From NCBI GenBank assembly GCA_937965695.1, contig CALCKW010000059.1, positions 64,351 to 98,090 on the forward strand: DNA of 33,740 nt, given 5' to 3'. Below the pieces are notes generated by a model, which saw only the letters and a list, made by a program, of their open reading frames with translations, did not search any database and had not been told where the DNA came from. Below are positions 26,641 to 33,740 of this stretch, piece after piece; the first letter of the stretch is position 1; each line of letters starts with the position of its first letter. The position numbers were made by a program, and so were the translations under genes. This DNA comes from an uncultured Granulosicoccaceae bacterium. Lineage in GTDB: Bacteria > Pseudomonadota > Gammaproteobacteria > CALCKW01.

Positions 26641-26922
26641 ATGACAGTCGAAGAGTACAGCTCACCGAATAATGGCGTGACGTGCGCGACATGTCGGGCC
26701 AATTGTTGTCGTCTTGAAGTGATGCTGATAACGGACACCGGTGTGCCTGAAAAATATATAGCGATAGATGATTGGGGTGGAATGACTATGGCGCGTCTGG
26801 AAGATGGCTGGTGCGCTGCGTTGGATCGTACGACTATGTTATGCACCATTTACGATAAACGCCCTTGGATTTGTCGCGAGTTTGAAATGGGCGGCTACGA
26901 ATGTTTGGAGGAACGGACTTAG
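26641..26922 (+). CDS. YkgJ-family cysteine-cluster protein
   Basis: This is a 93-residue cytoplasmic protein with a cysteine pattern like the YkgJ/UPF0153 family, thought to bind zinc or an iron-sulfur cluster: CATCRANCCRLEV near the N-terminus, then GWCAALDRTTMLCTIYDKRPWICREFEMG. The last block (C-x-I-Y-x-x-R-P-x-x-C-R-x-F) is the family hallmark. No biochemical role is established. The stop codon TAG lies in the TTAG that borders repeat copy D. Confidence 0.85.
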   Translation: MTVEEYSSPNNGVTCATCRANCCRLEVMLITDTGVPEKYIAIDDWGGMTMARLEDGWCAALDRTTMLCTIYDKRPWICREFEMGGYECLEERT

Positions 26923-26982
26923 GGAACCTCAGATCAAGTCTTGCTCGCGCCGTCGACGCGCTAAATTCGGCCCAGCCGCGTT
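26923..26982 (-). repeat. MITE-like repeat, copy D (half element)
   Basis: This is about 60 bp beginning GGAACCTCAGATCAAGTC right after TTAG. It continues with GCTCGCGCCGTCGACGCGCTAAATTCGG and CCCAGCCGCG, matching one half of copies A and C in reverse. Homology stops at a T-run near 26981; the second half is missing. It lies directly after the YkgJ stop codon. Confidence 0.7.
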
Positions 26983-27308
26983 TTTTCAAGGTGCTGTCGC
27001 AACTCTGGCAAAAGGGTCACTACAAGAGATTGTGTGTTTTTCGCAGACAAATTTAGTTCCTCCCAGCCGTCAGACGCCATCATGTGCAATGTTTGCACGT
27101 CTATTTCAGATAATTCAGCATGCTCTGGTTGCCAATGACCTGAGAGCTTAAAAATCCCGGCGGCACAACTGAGTAGGGTGATTTTGAATGCGAGCGTAGT
27201 ATTCTTGGACTTGGTCACTGTTTTGCCTGTAACTGTTTGTGAGGTTCCCCAGAGCTTTTTAAGCTCACGAGAACTTGCCTCCACAATCACTGCACATTTC
27301 CGTGGCAT
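26961..27308 (-). CDS. Hypothetical protein of 115 residues
   Basis: I do not recognise this protein. The frame opens MPRKCAVIVEASSRELKKLWG and contains LAFKITLLSCAAGIFKL and IDVQTLHMMASDGWEELNLSA. Codon use is plausible for a gene, and the only competing frame on the other strand looks like a shadow. Its last residues (KTRLGRI) and stop codon are read from repeat copy D, so an older gene may have been truncated there. There is no clear ribosome site and no signal peptide. It could be spurious. Confidence 0.4.
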   Translation of the reverse strand: MPRKCAVIVEASSRELKKLWGTSQTVTGKTVTKSKNTTLAFKITLLSCAAGIFKLSGHWQPEHAELSEIDVQTLHMMASDGWEELNLSAKNTQSLVVTLLPELRQHLEKTRLGRI

Positions 27309-27361
27309 AGTGATGTCACACTTACGCTAACAGTTTAGTCGACCACGAATCAATACAGTCC

Positions 27362-28837
27362 ATGCGAATGTCACTTTCCAAAAAAATGTTTTTAGCTTTC
27401 GCAGGTGTTGTTTTTTTGGTTGTGGTTGTTATGTCACTGGCAGTTAACTGGAGCTTCCAACGGGGCTTTAACGACTATCTACGTGCACAAGATCAAACTC
27501 GGTTAGATGATTTAGGGGCAACCCTAAAAACGTTATTTGTCGAAGACTTCAGTTGGCAAGTGTTAAGGACTGATAAAAAAACTTGGCGGACTGTTGTCAA
27601 TCCTCAAAAAAGTGCTTCATTGCATCCGCCACCTCCAGACCAAAAGCAGGGAGGTAGATCTAAGCCTAGACAAAAGTCAAGTGAGACAAAATTGGGTCCG
27701 CCACCTAAACCAAACACACCCCTACCATTTGAGTTTCGTTTGCTTTTGCTCGATGGACTTGGCGGGCACGTAGCTGGCAGCAAGCGTGTGGAGAAAATTC
27801 TCAAGGCTGGTAATACATCTCTACTGACACACGATATTTGGGTCGATAACAAGATTGTTGGTCACTTGCTCTTGCAAGCACCAACGCCTGTCAGTTCCAC
27901 TTTGTCTCAAGCTTTTTTGAAACGACAAGTGACACAATTGCTTTGGTTTGGTCCTATTGCCATTCTGTTTGCCCTAGGTGCCGCGGCTTTACTTATGCGT
28001 TATTTTTTGCGCCCGATTGCCGAATTGGCCGATGGTGCTAAAACGCTGACCAGTGGTCATTATGAACATCGCATCGAGCTAACCGGTGAGGATGAACTTG
28101 GTCAGTTAGCCGCTGATTTTAATACTCTGGCGCAGACTCTGGAAACTGAAGAGCGACTGCGGCTGCAGCTAGTCGCCGATACTTCACATGAATTAAGAAC
28201 GCCACTCGCCGTGTTGCGCAGTGAGATCGAAGCAATTCAAGACGGTATACGCAAGCCTGAACCTCATCGAATAGCGGCCCTTCATGCTCAGGTATTATCA
28301 CTTAGTAAGCTAGTGGACGACCTACATCAATTATCGCTGGGTGACGCCGATCTTTTGCCTCGTGCAGAACAAAAAGTCGACCTCAATGCTATGTTGTTAG
28401 AGCTGACCACAATCAGTGAAGCGCTAGCGCTGAGCCATGGTCTTAAACTCAGTTATGGCAGTGAAGGGAGCGCTCTGTATGTGGAAGCGGACCCTTCACA
28501 GCTGCTGCAACTGTTTAATAACTTACTTGAAAACAGTGTGAGGCACACGACCCGTGGTGGTGAAGTGAGAGTGCAGTTGCAATCCACAGATACTCAGTTG
28601 ATTGTGTGCATAAGCGACAGCGCGCCAAGTGTGCCACAAGAATCACTTCCAAGACTATTTGACCGGCTCTACCGAGTAGATAGTTCTCGTAATCGTGGCA
28701 GCGGTGGTTCGGGTTTAGGGCTCGCAATCGTTGAACAAATAAGTAAAAAACTTGGCGGGAGTCTTCGAGCCGACCACAGTGATTTAGGTGGTTTGTTGGT
28801 TGAGTTGAAATTGCCAAAATACAGGCCCGGACGATAA
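27362..28837 (+). CDS. Sensor histidine kinase, BaeS-like
   Basis: This is an inner-membrane sensor kinase of 491 residues. Membrane segments lie at about 9-28 and 192-213. The periplasmic domain carries a basic, proline-rich stretch (about 88-120: PPPPDQKQGGRSKPRQ then LGPPPKPNTPLP), unusual between otherwise ordinary sequence. HAMP is at about 214-265. The phosphorylated histidine is His276 in DTSHELRTPL. The ATPase boxes are LFNNLLENSVRHT (N), then LFDRLYRVD and GSGGSGLGLAIVEQI (G). The response regulator follows after 10 bases. This pattern fits BaeS-type envelope-stress kinases; the stimulus is unknown. Confidence 0.94.
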   Translation: MRMSLSKKMFLAFAGVVFLVVVVMSLAVNWSFQRGFNDYLRAQDQTRLDDLGATLKTLFVEDFSWQVLRTDKKTWRTVVNPQKSASLHPPPPDQKQGGRSKPRQKSSETKLGPPPKPNTPLPFEFRLLLLDGLGGHVAGSKRVEKILKAGNTSLLTHDIWVDNKIVGHLLLQAPTPVSSTLSQAFLKRQVTQLLWFGPIAILFALGAAALLMRYFLRPIAELADGAKTLTSGHYEHRIELTGEDELGQLAADFNTLAQTLETEERLRLQLVADTSHELRTPLAVLRSEIEAIQDGIRKPEPHRIAALHAQVLSLSKLVDDLHQLSLGDADLLPRAEQKVDLNAMLLELTTISEALALSHGLKLSYGSEGSALYVEADPSQLLQLFNNLLENSVRHTTRGGEVRVQLQSTDTQLIVCISDSAPSVPQESLPRLFDRLYRVDSSRNRGSGGSGLGLAIVEQISKKLGGSLRADHSDLGGLLVELKLPKYRPGR

Positions 28838-28847
28838 GCAGTTAATT

Positions 28848-29528
28848 ATGAATTATATACCGTTAATTCTAATAGTAGAAGACGAGCCTTCACTGGCGCA
28901 GGTACTGAGAGAATATCTCGAAGCTTCTGGCTACAGAGTCGCCTGGCTCAGTCGCGGTGACCAAGTTATAGATCAGGTGCAAGCCGAGCAGCCAGCTCTG
29001 ATTTTGTTAGATATCATGTTACCTGGAATTGATGGGTTAACAGTCTTTAAAGAGCTTCGTCGACATTGCGATGTGCCCGTCGTTCTCGCAACCGCGAAAG
29101 TGGACGAGATAGATCGACTGATTGGCTTGGAGCTGGGAGCTGATGATTATCTTTGTAAGCCTTATAGTCCCAGAGAGATGGTTGTTCGTGTAAAAAACAT
29201 TTTACGACGCAGCGGTGCAGAACGTCCAAGTACAACGACGGCACTTAGCCTAGATCGCGCAAAATTTACAGCAAGCTACAACGGACAGAGCATGGACTTG
29301 ACACCCGTGGAATTTCGCCTGCTGTGGTTTCTGAGTGAAAATCCGGGACGTGTGTACAGTCGCCAGCAACTACTGGACAATCTCTACACGGATTACCGGA
29401 CAGTTTCTGAGCGTACCGTCGACAGTCACATCAAGAATTTGCGCCGAAAAATTCAAAATATGAATACAACACAAGAGCTGATCTACTCAGTTTATGGCGT
29501 CGGTTATAAGTTTGAGGCAGATGATTAA
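28848..29528 (+). CDS. OmpR/BaeR-family response regulator
   Basis: This is the cytoplasmic partner of the upstream kinase, 226 residues. The receiver domain holds the acidic pair in IVEDEPSLA (Glu11, Asp12), the phosphoacceptor Asp55 in LLDIMLPGIDG, and Lys104 in YLCKPYSP. The winged-helix DNA-binding domain covers about 125-225, with LTPVEFRLLWFLSENPGRVYSRQQLL and SERTVDSHIKNLRRKI. A strong rho-independent terminator follows, so the operon is just these two genes. No obvious target such as an efflux pump is adjacent. Confidence 0.95.
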   Translation: MNYIPLILIVEDEPSLAQVLREYLEASGYRVAWLSRGDQVIDQVQAEQPALILLDIMLPGIDGLTVFKELRRHCDVPVVLATAKVDEIDRLIGLELGADDYLCKPYSPREMVVRVKNILRRSGAERPSTTTALSLDRAKFTASYNGQSMDLTPVEFRLLWFLSENPGRVYSRQQLLDNLYTDYRTVSERTVDSHIKNLRRKIQNMNTTQELIYSVYGVGYKFEADD

Positions 29529-29583
29529 AACAATATCGCTGTTGTGGAATTAAGTCTCTCTGTTTAAAAAAATTCCGAACCGA

Positions 29584-29616
29584 TACTCACTTTTTTTAGT
29601 GAGTAGTCTTTTTTTA
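29584..29616 (+). terminator. Rho-independent terminator after the two-component operon
   Basis: TACTCAC (29584-29590) pairs with GTGAGTA, giving a 7-bp stem with an 8-base T-rich loop, followed by GTC and seven T residues. It lies 55 bases past the response regulator stop. Confidence 0.8.
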
Positions 29617-30054
29617 TTTGCCGTCTACTAGACGTGCGTTGTTTCGACACGCCGCGAACAATCGCGACGTTCCAACGATCCGCACACGGCAAGTACTCAT
29701 GGGTTTTCGGTTAAACGTGTGTTTGTCGCATCATTTCTATGTAAATAATAGTGTTGGCTGGACTATAGAGCGCCCCCCCGCTAAAGCAAGGTGCAAGGCG
29801 AGCCGAGTAATTCTATGACTCGGTGAATATCCATGGAAGGAAGCACAGGCAATGCACGAAGCATCCACTTTATATCCAGCTCAAGGTTTAAGCAGTACTC
29901 GTTTCATCGGCCTAGGGCGCAAACCGGGTGTATTTTGTCGACGCAATTTACTTAGTACGCCTGCGAACAAGGCCCGAAGCGATTCTTGTTTATCTACCAA
30001 GAACTAAGACACGTATGCTCGCAGATTCCTCACTAATTGAAATTCGGTGTGACG
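29617..30054. other. Long leader region before the GGDEF-EAL gene, no gene recognised
   Basis: No convincing reading frame is present; a 66-codon frame starting at 29618 has no recognisable features. CGTCTA-c-TAGACG (29622-29634) is a perfect short palindrome. CCGAGT and ACTCGG form a hairpin around 29798-29818, next to a C7 run. Purine-rich stretches before the GGDEF-EAL gene were checked against the GEMM-I c-di-GMP riboswitch and do not fit it. Confidence 0.5.
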
Positions 30055-32091
30055 ATGAATTCAGCTCTCAGCCCTAGCGAGGATGACAGCTACGCCAGTT
30101 TGGCCGATAGACTGCGAGACATGAACCGCTTGCATCGTCCTGTCTGGGTGTTTGATATCGATCATGCGTGTGTGTGCTGGGGTAACCCGAGCAGCGTCGA
30201 CCTGTGGGATGCTGCATCGCTTGAGGACTTGTTGTCGCGAAAGATGGGTGACGACATGACAGAGACTGTGGCCAAACGATTGCGCCAATATCAGTCTGAC
30301 TTTGAGCTGGATGATCAATGCCAATTTCAGGAGGTATGGACGCTTTTCCCCAATGACGTTCCGTGCACCGTCGACGTAGTGTTCAGTGGGTTTTGTCTCG
30401 ATGATGGGCGGATGGCTATGTTTTGCGAAGCCAGTCCGCGCGAGGCGCTTGATGATGAAGCTTTGCGTAGTGCGGAGGCACTAATGCACACGTCAGTTAT
30501 GATCACCTTGTTCGGTGCCAATGGCCTTCCTTTGTACCGAAACCCTGCAGCACGAAGCAGTGCGCGCTACGCAGATGAGACTCTGGCGGATCACTTTGTC
30601 AATAAGACAACCATGCAGCTGCTCAGTCAGGCGACTGGTGATGAAGTCAACATTGTCGCTCCTGTACAATCTAGCCGTGGACAATGTTGGCACGATATCT
30701 CCGCACGGCGCTGTCTCGATGCGGTATCCGGCGAACGCGCCTGGTTGATCAGCGAGGTCGATGTATCGCGACTTAAAGCCACCGAAGAGCGTGCCCAGTT
30801 TCTCGCCGAGCATGACACTCTGACCAATCTGCCCAATCGCAATTATGTCTCTATCACCTTCCAGAATCGAGTCGACCAGCTACTGGCCTCTGGGCATGCA
30901 GGTGCTCTCGTTTTTATAGACCTTGATCGATTCAAAGATATCAATGATACGCTTGGCCATGACGCTGGTGATCTACTTTTAATAGAAGTGGCTAAACGAT
31001 TAAAAACTGTGCTCAGAAAAAGCGATGCAGTAGCTCGCTTGGGCGGGGACGAATTTCTGTTGATGCTAGCGCCGATCGAAGATCACGCGACGGTACTAGA
31101 AATTGTCAATCGCATTCGATCAGTAGTAGGTCAATCAATGACTATTCATGATCGCTGCATATCGGTCACTCCGTCGATTGGTATCAGCCTTTTTCCTGAT
31201 AACGGTCGTCATATTAATGATTTGCTTCGATACGCTGATCTAGCGATGTATCACGCTAAAGACACTGGCAGAAACGACTTTTCTTTTTTTACGCAAGAGC
31301 TTAGCGATGCCGTTGAATCGCGTATAACGCTTGAGGCAGAACTTAATATTGCACTTGAAGAAAATCAGTTTATTACTTATTTTCAACCGCGAGTTGATGT
31401 GCAAAGCAATGAGATTACGGGTGCTGAAGCGCTGGTTAGATGGTTGCACCCTATAAAAGGTATGGTGCCACCTGACTCGTTTATATCGGCTTGTGAGGAA
31501 TGTGGTTTGATCGGAAAACTCGGCAAGGCTGTTTTTGCTGACTCCGTGCGGGCACAGCGCTTCTGGGCCGAGCAGGGTTTTAAACTACGAGTTTCGGTCA
31601 ATTTGTCACCACTGCAGTTTGGCGAGGATACGTTGGTTGAGGATCTACTTGATATCGTCCGCTCAGAAAATGGGAATATCGACGGCATAGAGTTAGAGAT
31701 CACAGAGTCGGTACTGCTCGGGCACGATGAGTCGACTATAAGCAAGCTGAATGCTCTGGTCGACCAAGGGTTCCGCATTGCTATCGACGACTTTGGCACG
31801 GGGTATTCAAACTTGGCTTATCTCCATCGTTATCCGCTGCGTTGCCTCAAGATTGATCGATCGTTTATTCAGGCGCTTGATTCTGCACAACCGATCGTTG
31901 AATTAATCGTGGCCATGGCCAAATTGTTCCGGCTAGATGTTGTTGCTGAAGGCGTGGAAACGCAACAACAATTGGATGCGCTGCGTGGTTACAACTGCCA
32001 AGAGTACCAGGGATACTTTTTTGAAAAGCCGATTGATCTAGAATCATTTACTGCATTGCTGAATCGGAAAAAACTGAAAAACTGCGCCTGA
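30055..32091 (+). CDS. PAS-like GGDEF-EAL protein (c-di-GMP synthesis and breakdown)
   Basis: This is a soluble signalling protein of 678 residues with no membrane segments. Two PAS-like regions (about 22-130 and 140-240) sense an unknown cue. The cyclase domain has an intact GGDEF motif at 330-334 (ARLGGDEFLLM) and an inhibitory site R321-K-S-D324 five residues before it. The phosphodiesterase domain has intact EAL (458-460, GAEALVRW), ITESVLL, DDFGTGYSNLAYL and EGVET. Both activities may therefore be functional. The ATG is preferred over an in-frame TTG 18 bases upstream. It stands alone after a 525-base gap. Confidence 0.95.
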   Translation: MNSALSPSEDDSYASLADRLRDMNRLHRPVWVFDIDHACVCWGNPSSVDLWDAASLEDLLSRKMGDDMTETVAKRLRQYQSDFELDDQCQFQEVWTLFPNDVPCTVDVVFSGFCLDDGRMAMFCEASPREALDDEALRSAEALMHTSVMITLFGANGLPLYRNPAARSSARYADETLADHFVNKTTMQLLSQATGDEVNIVAPVQSSRGQCWHDISARRCLDAVSGERAWLISEVDVSRLKATEERAQFLAEHDTLTNLPNRNYVSITFQNRVDQLLASGHAGALVFIDLDRFKDINDTLGHDAGDLLLIEVAKRLKTVLRKSDAVARLGGDEFLLMLAPIEDHATVLEIVNRIRSVVGQSMTIHDRCISVTPSIGISLFPDNGRHINDLLRYADLAMYHAKDTGRNDFSFFTQELSDAVESRITLEAELNIALEENQFITYFQPRVDVQSNEITGAEALVRWLHPIKGMVPPDSFISACEECGLIGKLGKAVFADSVRAQRFWAEQGFKLRVSVNLSPLQFGEDTLVEDLLDIVRSENGNIDGIELEITESVLLGHDESTISKLNALVDQGFRIAIDDFGTGYSNLAYLHRYPLRCLKIDRSFIQALDSAQPIVELIVAMAKLFRLDVVAEGVETQQQLDALRGYNCQEYQGYFFEKPIDLESFTALLNRKKLKNCA

Positions 32092-32166
32092 ACCGCTCTG
32101 CATAAATGATCATGCGATTCGTGTAATTCACCTATTGATAATTGAGTTGCCCGTCAATGGGGAAAA

Positions 32167-33039
32167 CTAAATCCCTTTTTGATACTGTGAAATAATCTCT
32201 TTCGCAAGCTGTCGCACGGCGGGTGCAGGGCTCTCTTCTTGACGTTGTAATAAGTAGAGACTTCGTTCTGCTTTTTTGTCTTGAAGAGCCAAGGTTGCTA
32301 ACCCTTGAGTTTCAGTGACAGATTTAGCTGGTAGCAGGGTAATGCCTAAGCCCCTCCTGACAAAAGCAAACAATGACGCGGTATTGAAAACCTGCAGCTG
32401 AGAATTCTGACTGAGTTGTTGCACGGTGGGGTGGTCTATCTGTTCGCACAAACCATTGTGAATAAACGCGTGTACTTGCAGCTCTGACCAGCGCAGTGGC
32501 TCTTTGCTTTTGGCCAACGGATGGTTCGCTGCACAAACACACACAAAGGGATCAACCTGCAGCAATTGCCTGTGCAAAGTTTTGTCGCCCTTGGAAAGGC
32601 TGGCTACGCCCAGATCAGCTGCGCCTGTGCTGACGGCTGCGTGTACGGCTGCGGAATCAGTATCGTGAAGTTCAATGCTGAGTTGCGGCCGCTCGGCGTG
32701 GCAGTGGGCTATCGCCTCAGGCAGCTGCTGAGTCGCGGCTGAGGGCACTGCTGCTATCCGCACAACACCCGTTTCGCCACGGGCATAGCGGCCAATATCG
32801 TCTAGCGCTCGTCGGTGTGCAGCCACTGAAGCCTGGGCGTGCTTGTGCACAAAAAGTCCCAGGGGTGTTAGTTGCTGCTTTCGGTCACCTTCAAACAACG
32901 GACCACCCAACTCTTGCTCAATGTGTTTCAGGGTCATAGACACTGCCGAAGGTGTACGGTGCAGTTGTTTTGCAGCGTCCATCAGGCTATTGCACTGGGA
33001 TACCACCAAAAATTGCTGCAGTTGTTCTAATTTGATCAT
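32167..33039 (-). CDS. LysR-family regulator
   Basis: This is a DNA-binding regulator of 290 residues. The helix-turn-helix is in the first 65 residues (LEQLQQFLVVSQCNSLMDAAKQLHRTPSAVSMTLKHIEQELGGPLFEG). The effector domain begins near residue 90 (GVVRIAAVPSAATQQLPEAIAHCHAERPQLSIEL). It is divergent from an aldehyde dehydrogenase gene across a 105-base gap holding a LysR-type box, so control of that dehydrogenase is likely. It is unrelated in detail to the LysR protein at 7983-8897, which belongs to the GcvA-like branch. Confidence 0.93.
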   Translation of the reverse strand: MIKLEQLQQFLVVSQCNSLMDAAKQLHRTPSAVSMTLKHIEQELGGPLFEGDRKQQLTPLGLFVHKHAQASVAAHRRALDDIGRYARGETGVVRIAAVPSAATQQLPEAIAHCHAERPQLSIELHDTDSAAVHAAVSTGAADLGVASLSKGDKTLHRQLLQVDPFVCVCAANHPLAKSKEPLRWSELQVHAFIHNGLCEQIDHPTVQQLSQNSQLQVFNTASLFAFVRRGLGITLLPAKSVTETQGLATLALQDKKAERSLYLLQRQEESPAPAVRQLAKEIISQYQKGI

Positions 33040-33041
33040 TG

Positions 33042-33058
33042 CTTAAGAATAACTGAAG
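33042..33058. promoter_or_regulatory. Putative LysR-type operator (CTT-N11-AAG)
   Basis: CTT (33042-33044) and AAG (33056-33058) are separated by exactly 11 bases, the T-N11-A arrangement of LysR sites with symmetric flanks. It begins 3 bases before the LysR start, suiting autoregulation and control of the divergent dehydrogenase. The interior is only weakly symmetric. Confidence 0.4.
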
Positions 33059-33144
33059 CAGACAGCAAAACAATCAATTTGACTGAATAGTTAATGTGGC
33101 GCAACCTTGGGCTCACTAATACTATTGATCACAGGTGGCAGAAC

Positions 33145-33740
33145 ATGGCGGTGCAAGGACAAAACTATATCGGTGGACAGTGGATGGATGGTGAGTCTGC
33201 CGTGGAAAATCGCAACCCCTCTGATCTGAACGATATCATTGGCCACTTCGCCCAAGCGTCTACCGCTCAATTGGATCAAGCCTTGTCAGCGGCGCATCAA
33301 GCGCAGCAAGAGTGGGCCAAGTCTGGCCTGGAGAAGCGCTATAACGTATTGATGGCAATTGGCAATGAGCTTATTGCCCGCGCTGAGGAGCTGGGCGAGT
33401 TATTGGCCCGCGAAGAGGGCAAGCCCAAGGCCGAAGGCAAGGGTGAGGTGTACCGTGCCGGCCAATTTTTCACTTACTACGCAGCGGAATCCCTGCGCCA
33501 GATCGGTGACACGGCAGACTCAGTTCGTGACGGTATTGAGATAGATGTGCGCCGTGAGCCCGTAGGGGTGGTGGGCATCATCTCACCGTGGAATTTCCCC
33601 ACGGCGACTGCCGTGTGGAAAATCGCACCGGCACTGGCCTTTGGCAACGCCGTTGTCTGGAAACCAGCCAACCTCGTACCTGCCTCTGCGGTAGCATTGA
33701 CTCAAATAATTGCCAAGCAGGACATCCCTGCGGGATTGTT
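33145..33740 (+). CDS. Aldehyde dehydrogenase, 5' part
   Basis: This is the N-terminal 198 residues of an NAD(P)-dependent aldehyde dehydrogenase, cut by the window end. The opening NYIGGQWMDGESAVENRNPSD, the cofactor-site motif VGVVGIISPWNFPTATAVWKIAPALAFGNAVVWKPA and the preceding IDVRREP are diagnostic of the superfamily. The catalytic cysteine and glutamate would lie beyond the edge. Overall it resembles 2-oxoglutarate-semialdehyde or succinate-semialdehyde type enzymes of sugar or hydroxyproline catabolism, but subfamily assignment from this part is tentative. It is divergent from the LysR gene that probably controls it. Confidence 0.92.
   Translation, partial: MAVQGQNYIGGQWMDGESAVENRNPSDLNDIIGHFAQASTAQLDQALSAAHQAQQEWAKSGLEKRYNVLMAIGNELIARAEELGELLAREEGKPKAEGKGEVYRAGQFFTYYAAESLRQIGDTADSVRDGIEIDVRREPVGVVGIISPWNFPTATAVWKIAPALAFGNAVVWKPANLVPASAVALTQIIAKQDIPAGL

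Noticed and set aside
27241..27250. Second end of repeat copy D (GAGGTTCC)
   Set aside because: Only about nine bases match the terminal repeat and homology does not continue inward, so copy D is treated as a half element.
29618..29818. 66-codon frame after the two-component operon
   Set aside because: It starts at the T-tract of the terminator, has no ribosome site and contains no recognisable motif.
29830..30000. Possible c-di-GMP riboswitch (GEMM-I) before the GGDEF-EAL gene, from GCACAGGCAA and GGGCGCAAACC
   Set aside because: The order and spacing of the conserved GEMM-I blocks are not met and no second conserved stem could be drawn; only isolated word matches remain.
33091..33112. Sigma-54 promoter before the aldehyde dehydrogenase (TGGCGC...TTGGGC)
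   Set aside because: The GG to GC spacing is 11 rather than 10 and the -12 element is poor.

Overview
The window reads as ordinary chromosomal DNA of a free-living, probably marine gammaproteobacterium of medium GC. This rests on family resemblance only: queA/tgt tRNA modification, a LigE-type periplasmic ligase, BaeSR-like two-component genes and a GGDEF/EAL protein. It is gene-dense, with no rRNA, tRNA, CRISPR array, prophage or intact insertion sequence visible.

Layout. (1) 1-11166: the queuosine genes queA (3' end only) and tgt lie about 9.5 kb apart. Between them are a LysE-type exporter, a frameshifted AraC regulator, a peptide-type ABC importer operon (binding protein, two permeases, fused double ATPase), a LysR regulator and a divergent PhzF-fold enzyme. 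(2) 11360-14552: LigE-type ligase, YciA-like thioesterase, AT-rich YdeI/OmpD-associated gene, aldo/keto reductase. (3) 14899-17173: a chemoreceptor preceded by a small secreted Cache-like protein, separated by two perfect hairpins. (4) 17981-18454: flavodoxin-fold protein. (5) 18376-23543, minus strand: a Rieske oxygenase overlapping a flavin reductase, then a BzdR/BoxR-type regulator (XRE helix-turn-helix fused to a shikimate-kinase-like domain) and a 733-residue protein with a RelA/SpoT-like HD core. (6) 23869-25796: divergent aminotransferase and glutamine amidotransferase. (7) 25887-27308: small genes, a deleted metallo-beta-lactamase-fold gene and a YkgJ-type cysteine-cluster protein. (8) 27362-32091: BaeS/BaeR-like kinase and regulator, terminator, GGDEF-EAL protein. 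(9) 32167-33740: LysR regulator divergent from an aldehyde dehydrogenase cut by the window end.

The strongest signal not explained by genes is a family of short, imperfectly palindromic repeats, with three near-complete copies and one half copy. Their ends resemble GGGAACCTCAGATTAAGTC and are usually flanked by YTAR tetranucleotides, as expected of a MITE moved by an IS5-family transposase. Three copies abut or overlap the stop codon of a neighbouring gene.

The least described gene set is the Rieske / flavin reductase / BzdR-like regulator / HD protein block with its divergent aminotransferase-amidotransferase pair. The regulator family is known for sensing benzoyl-CoA, but no benzoyl-CoA pathway gene is present here. 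Substrate and signal are therefore open.
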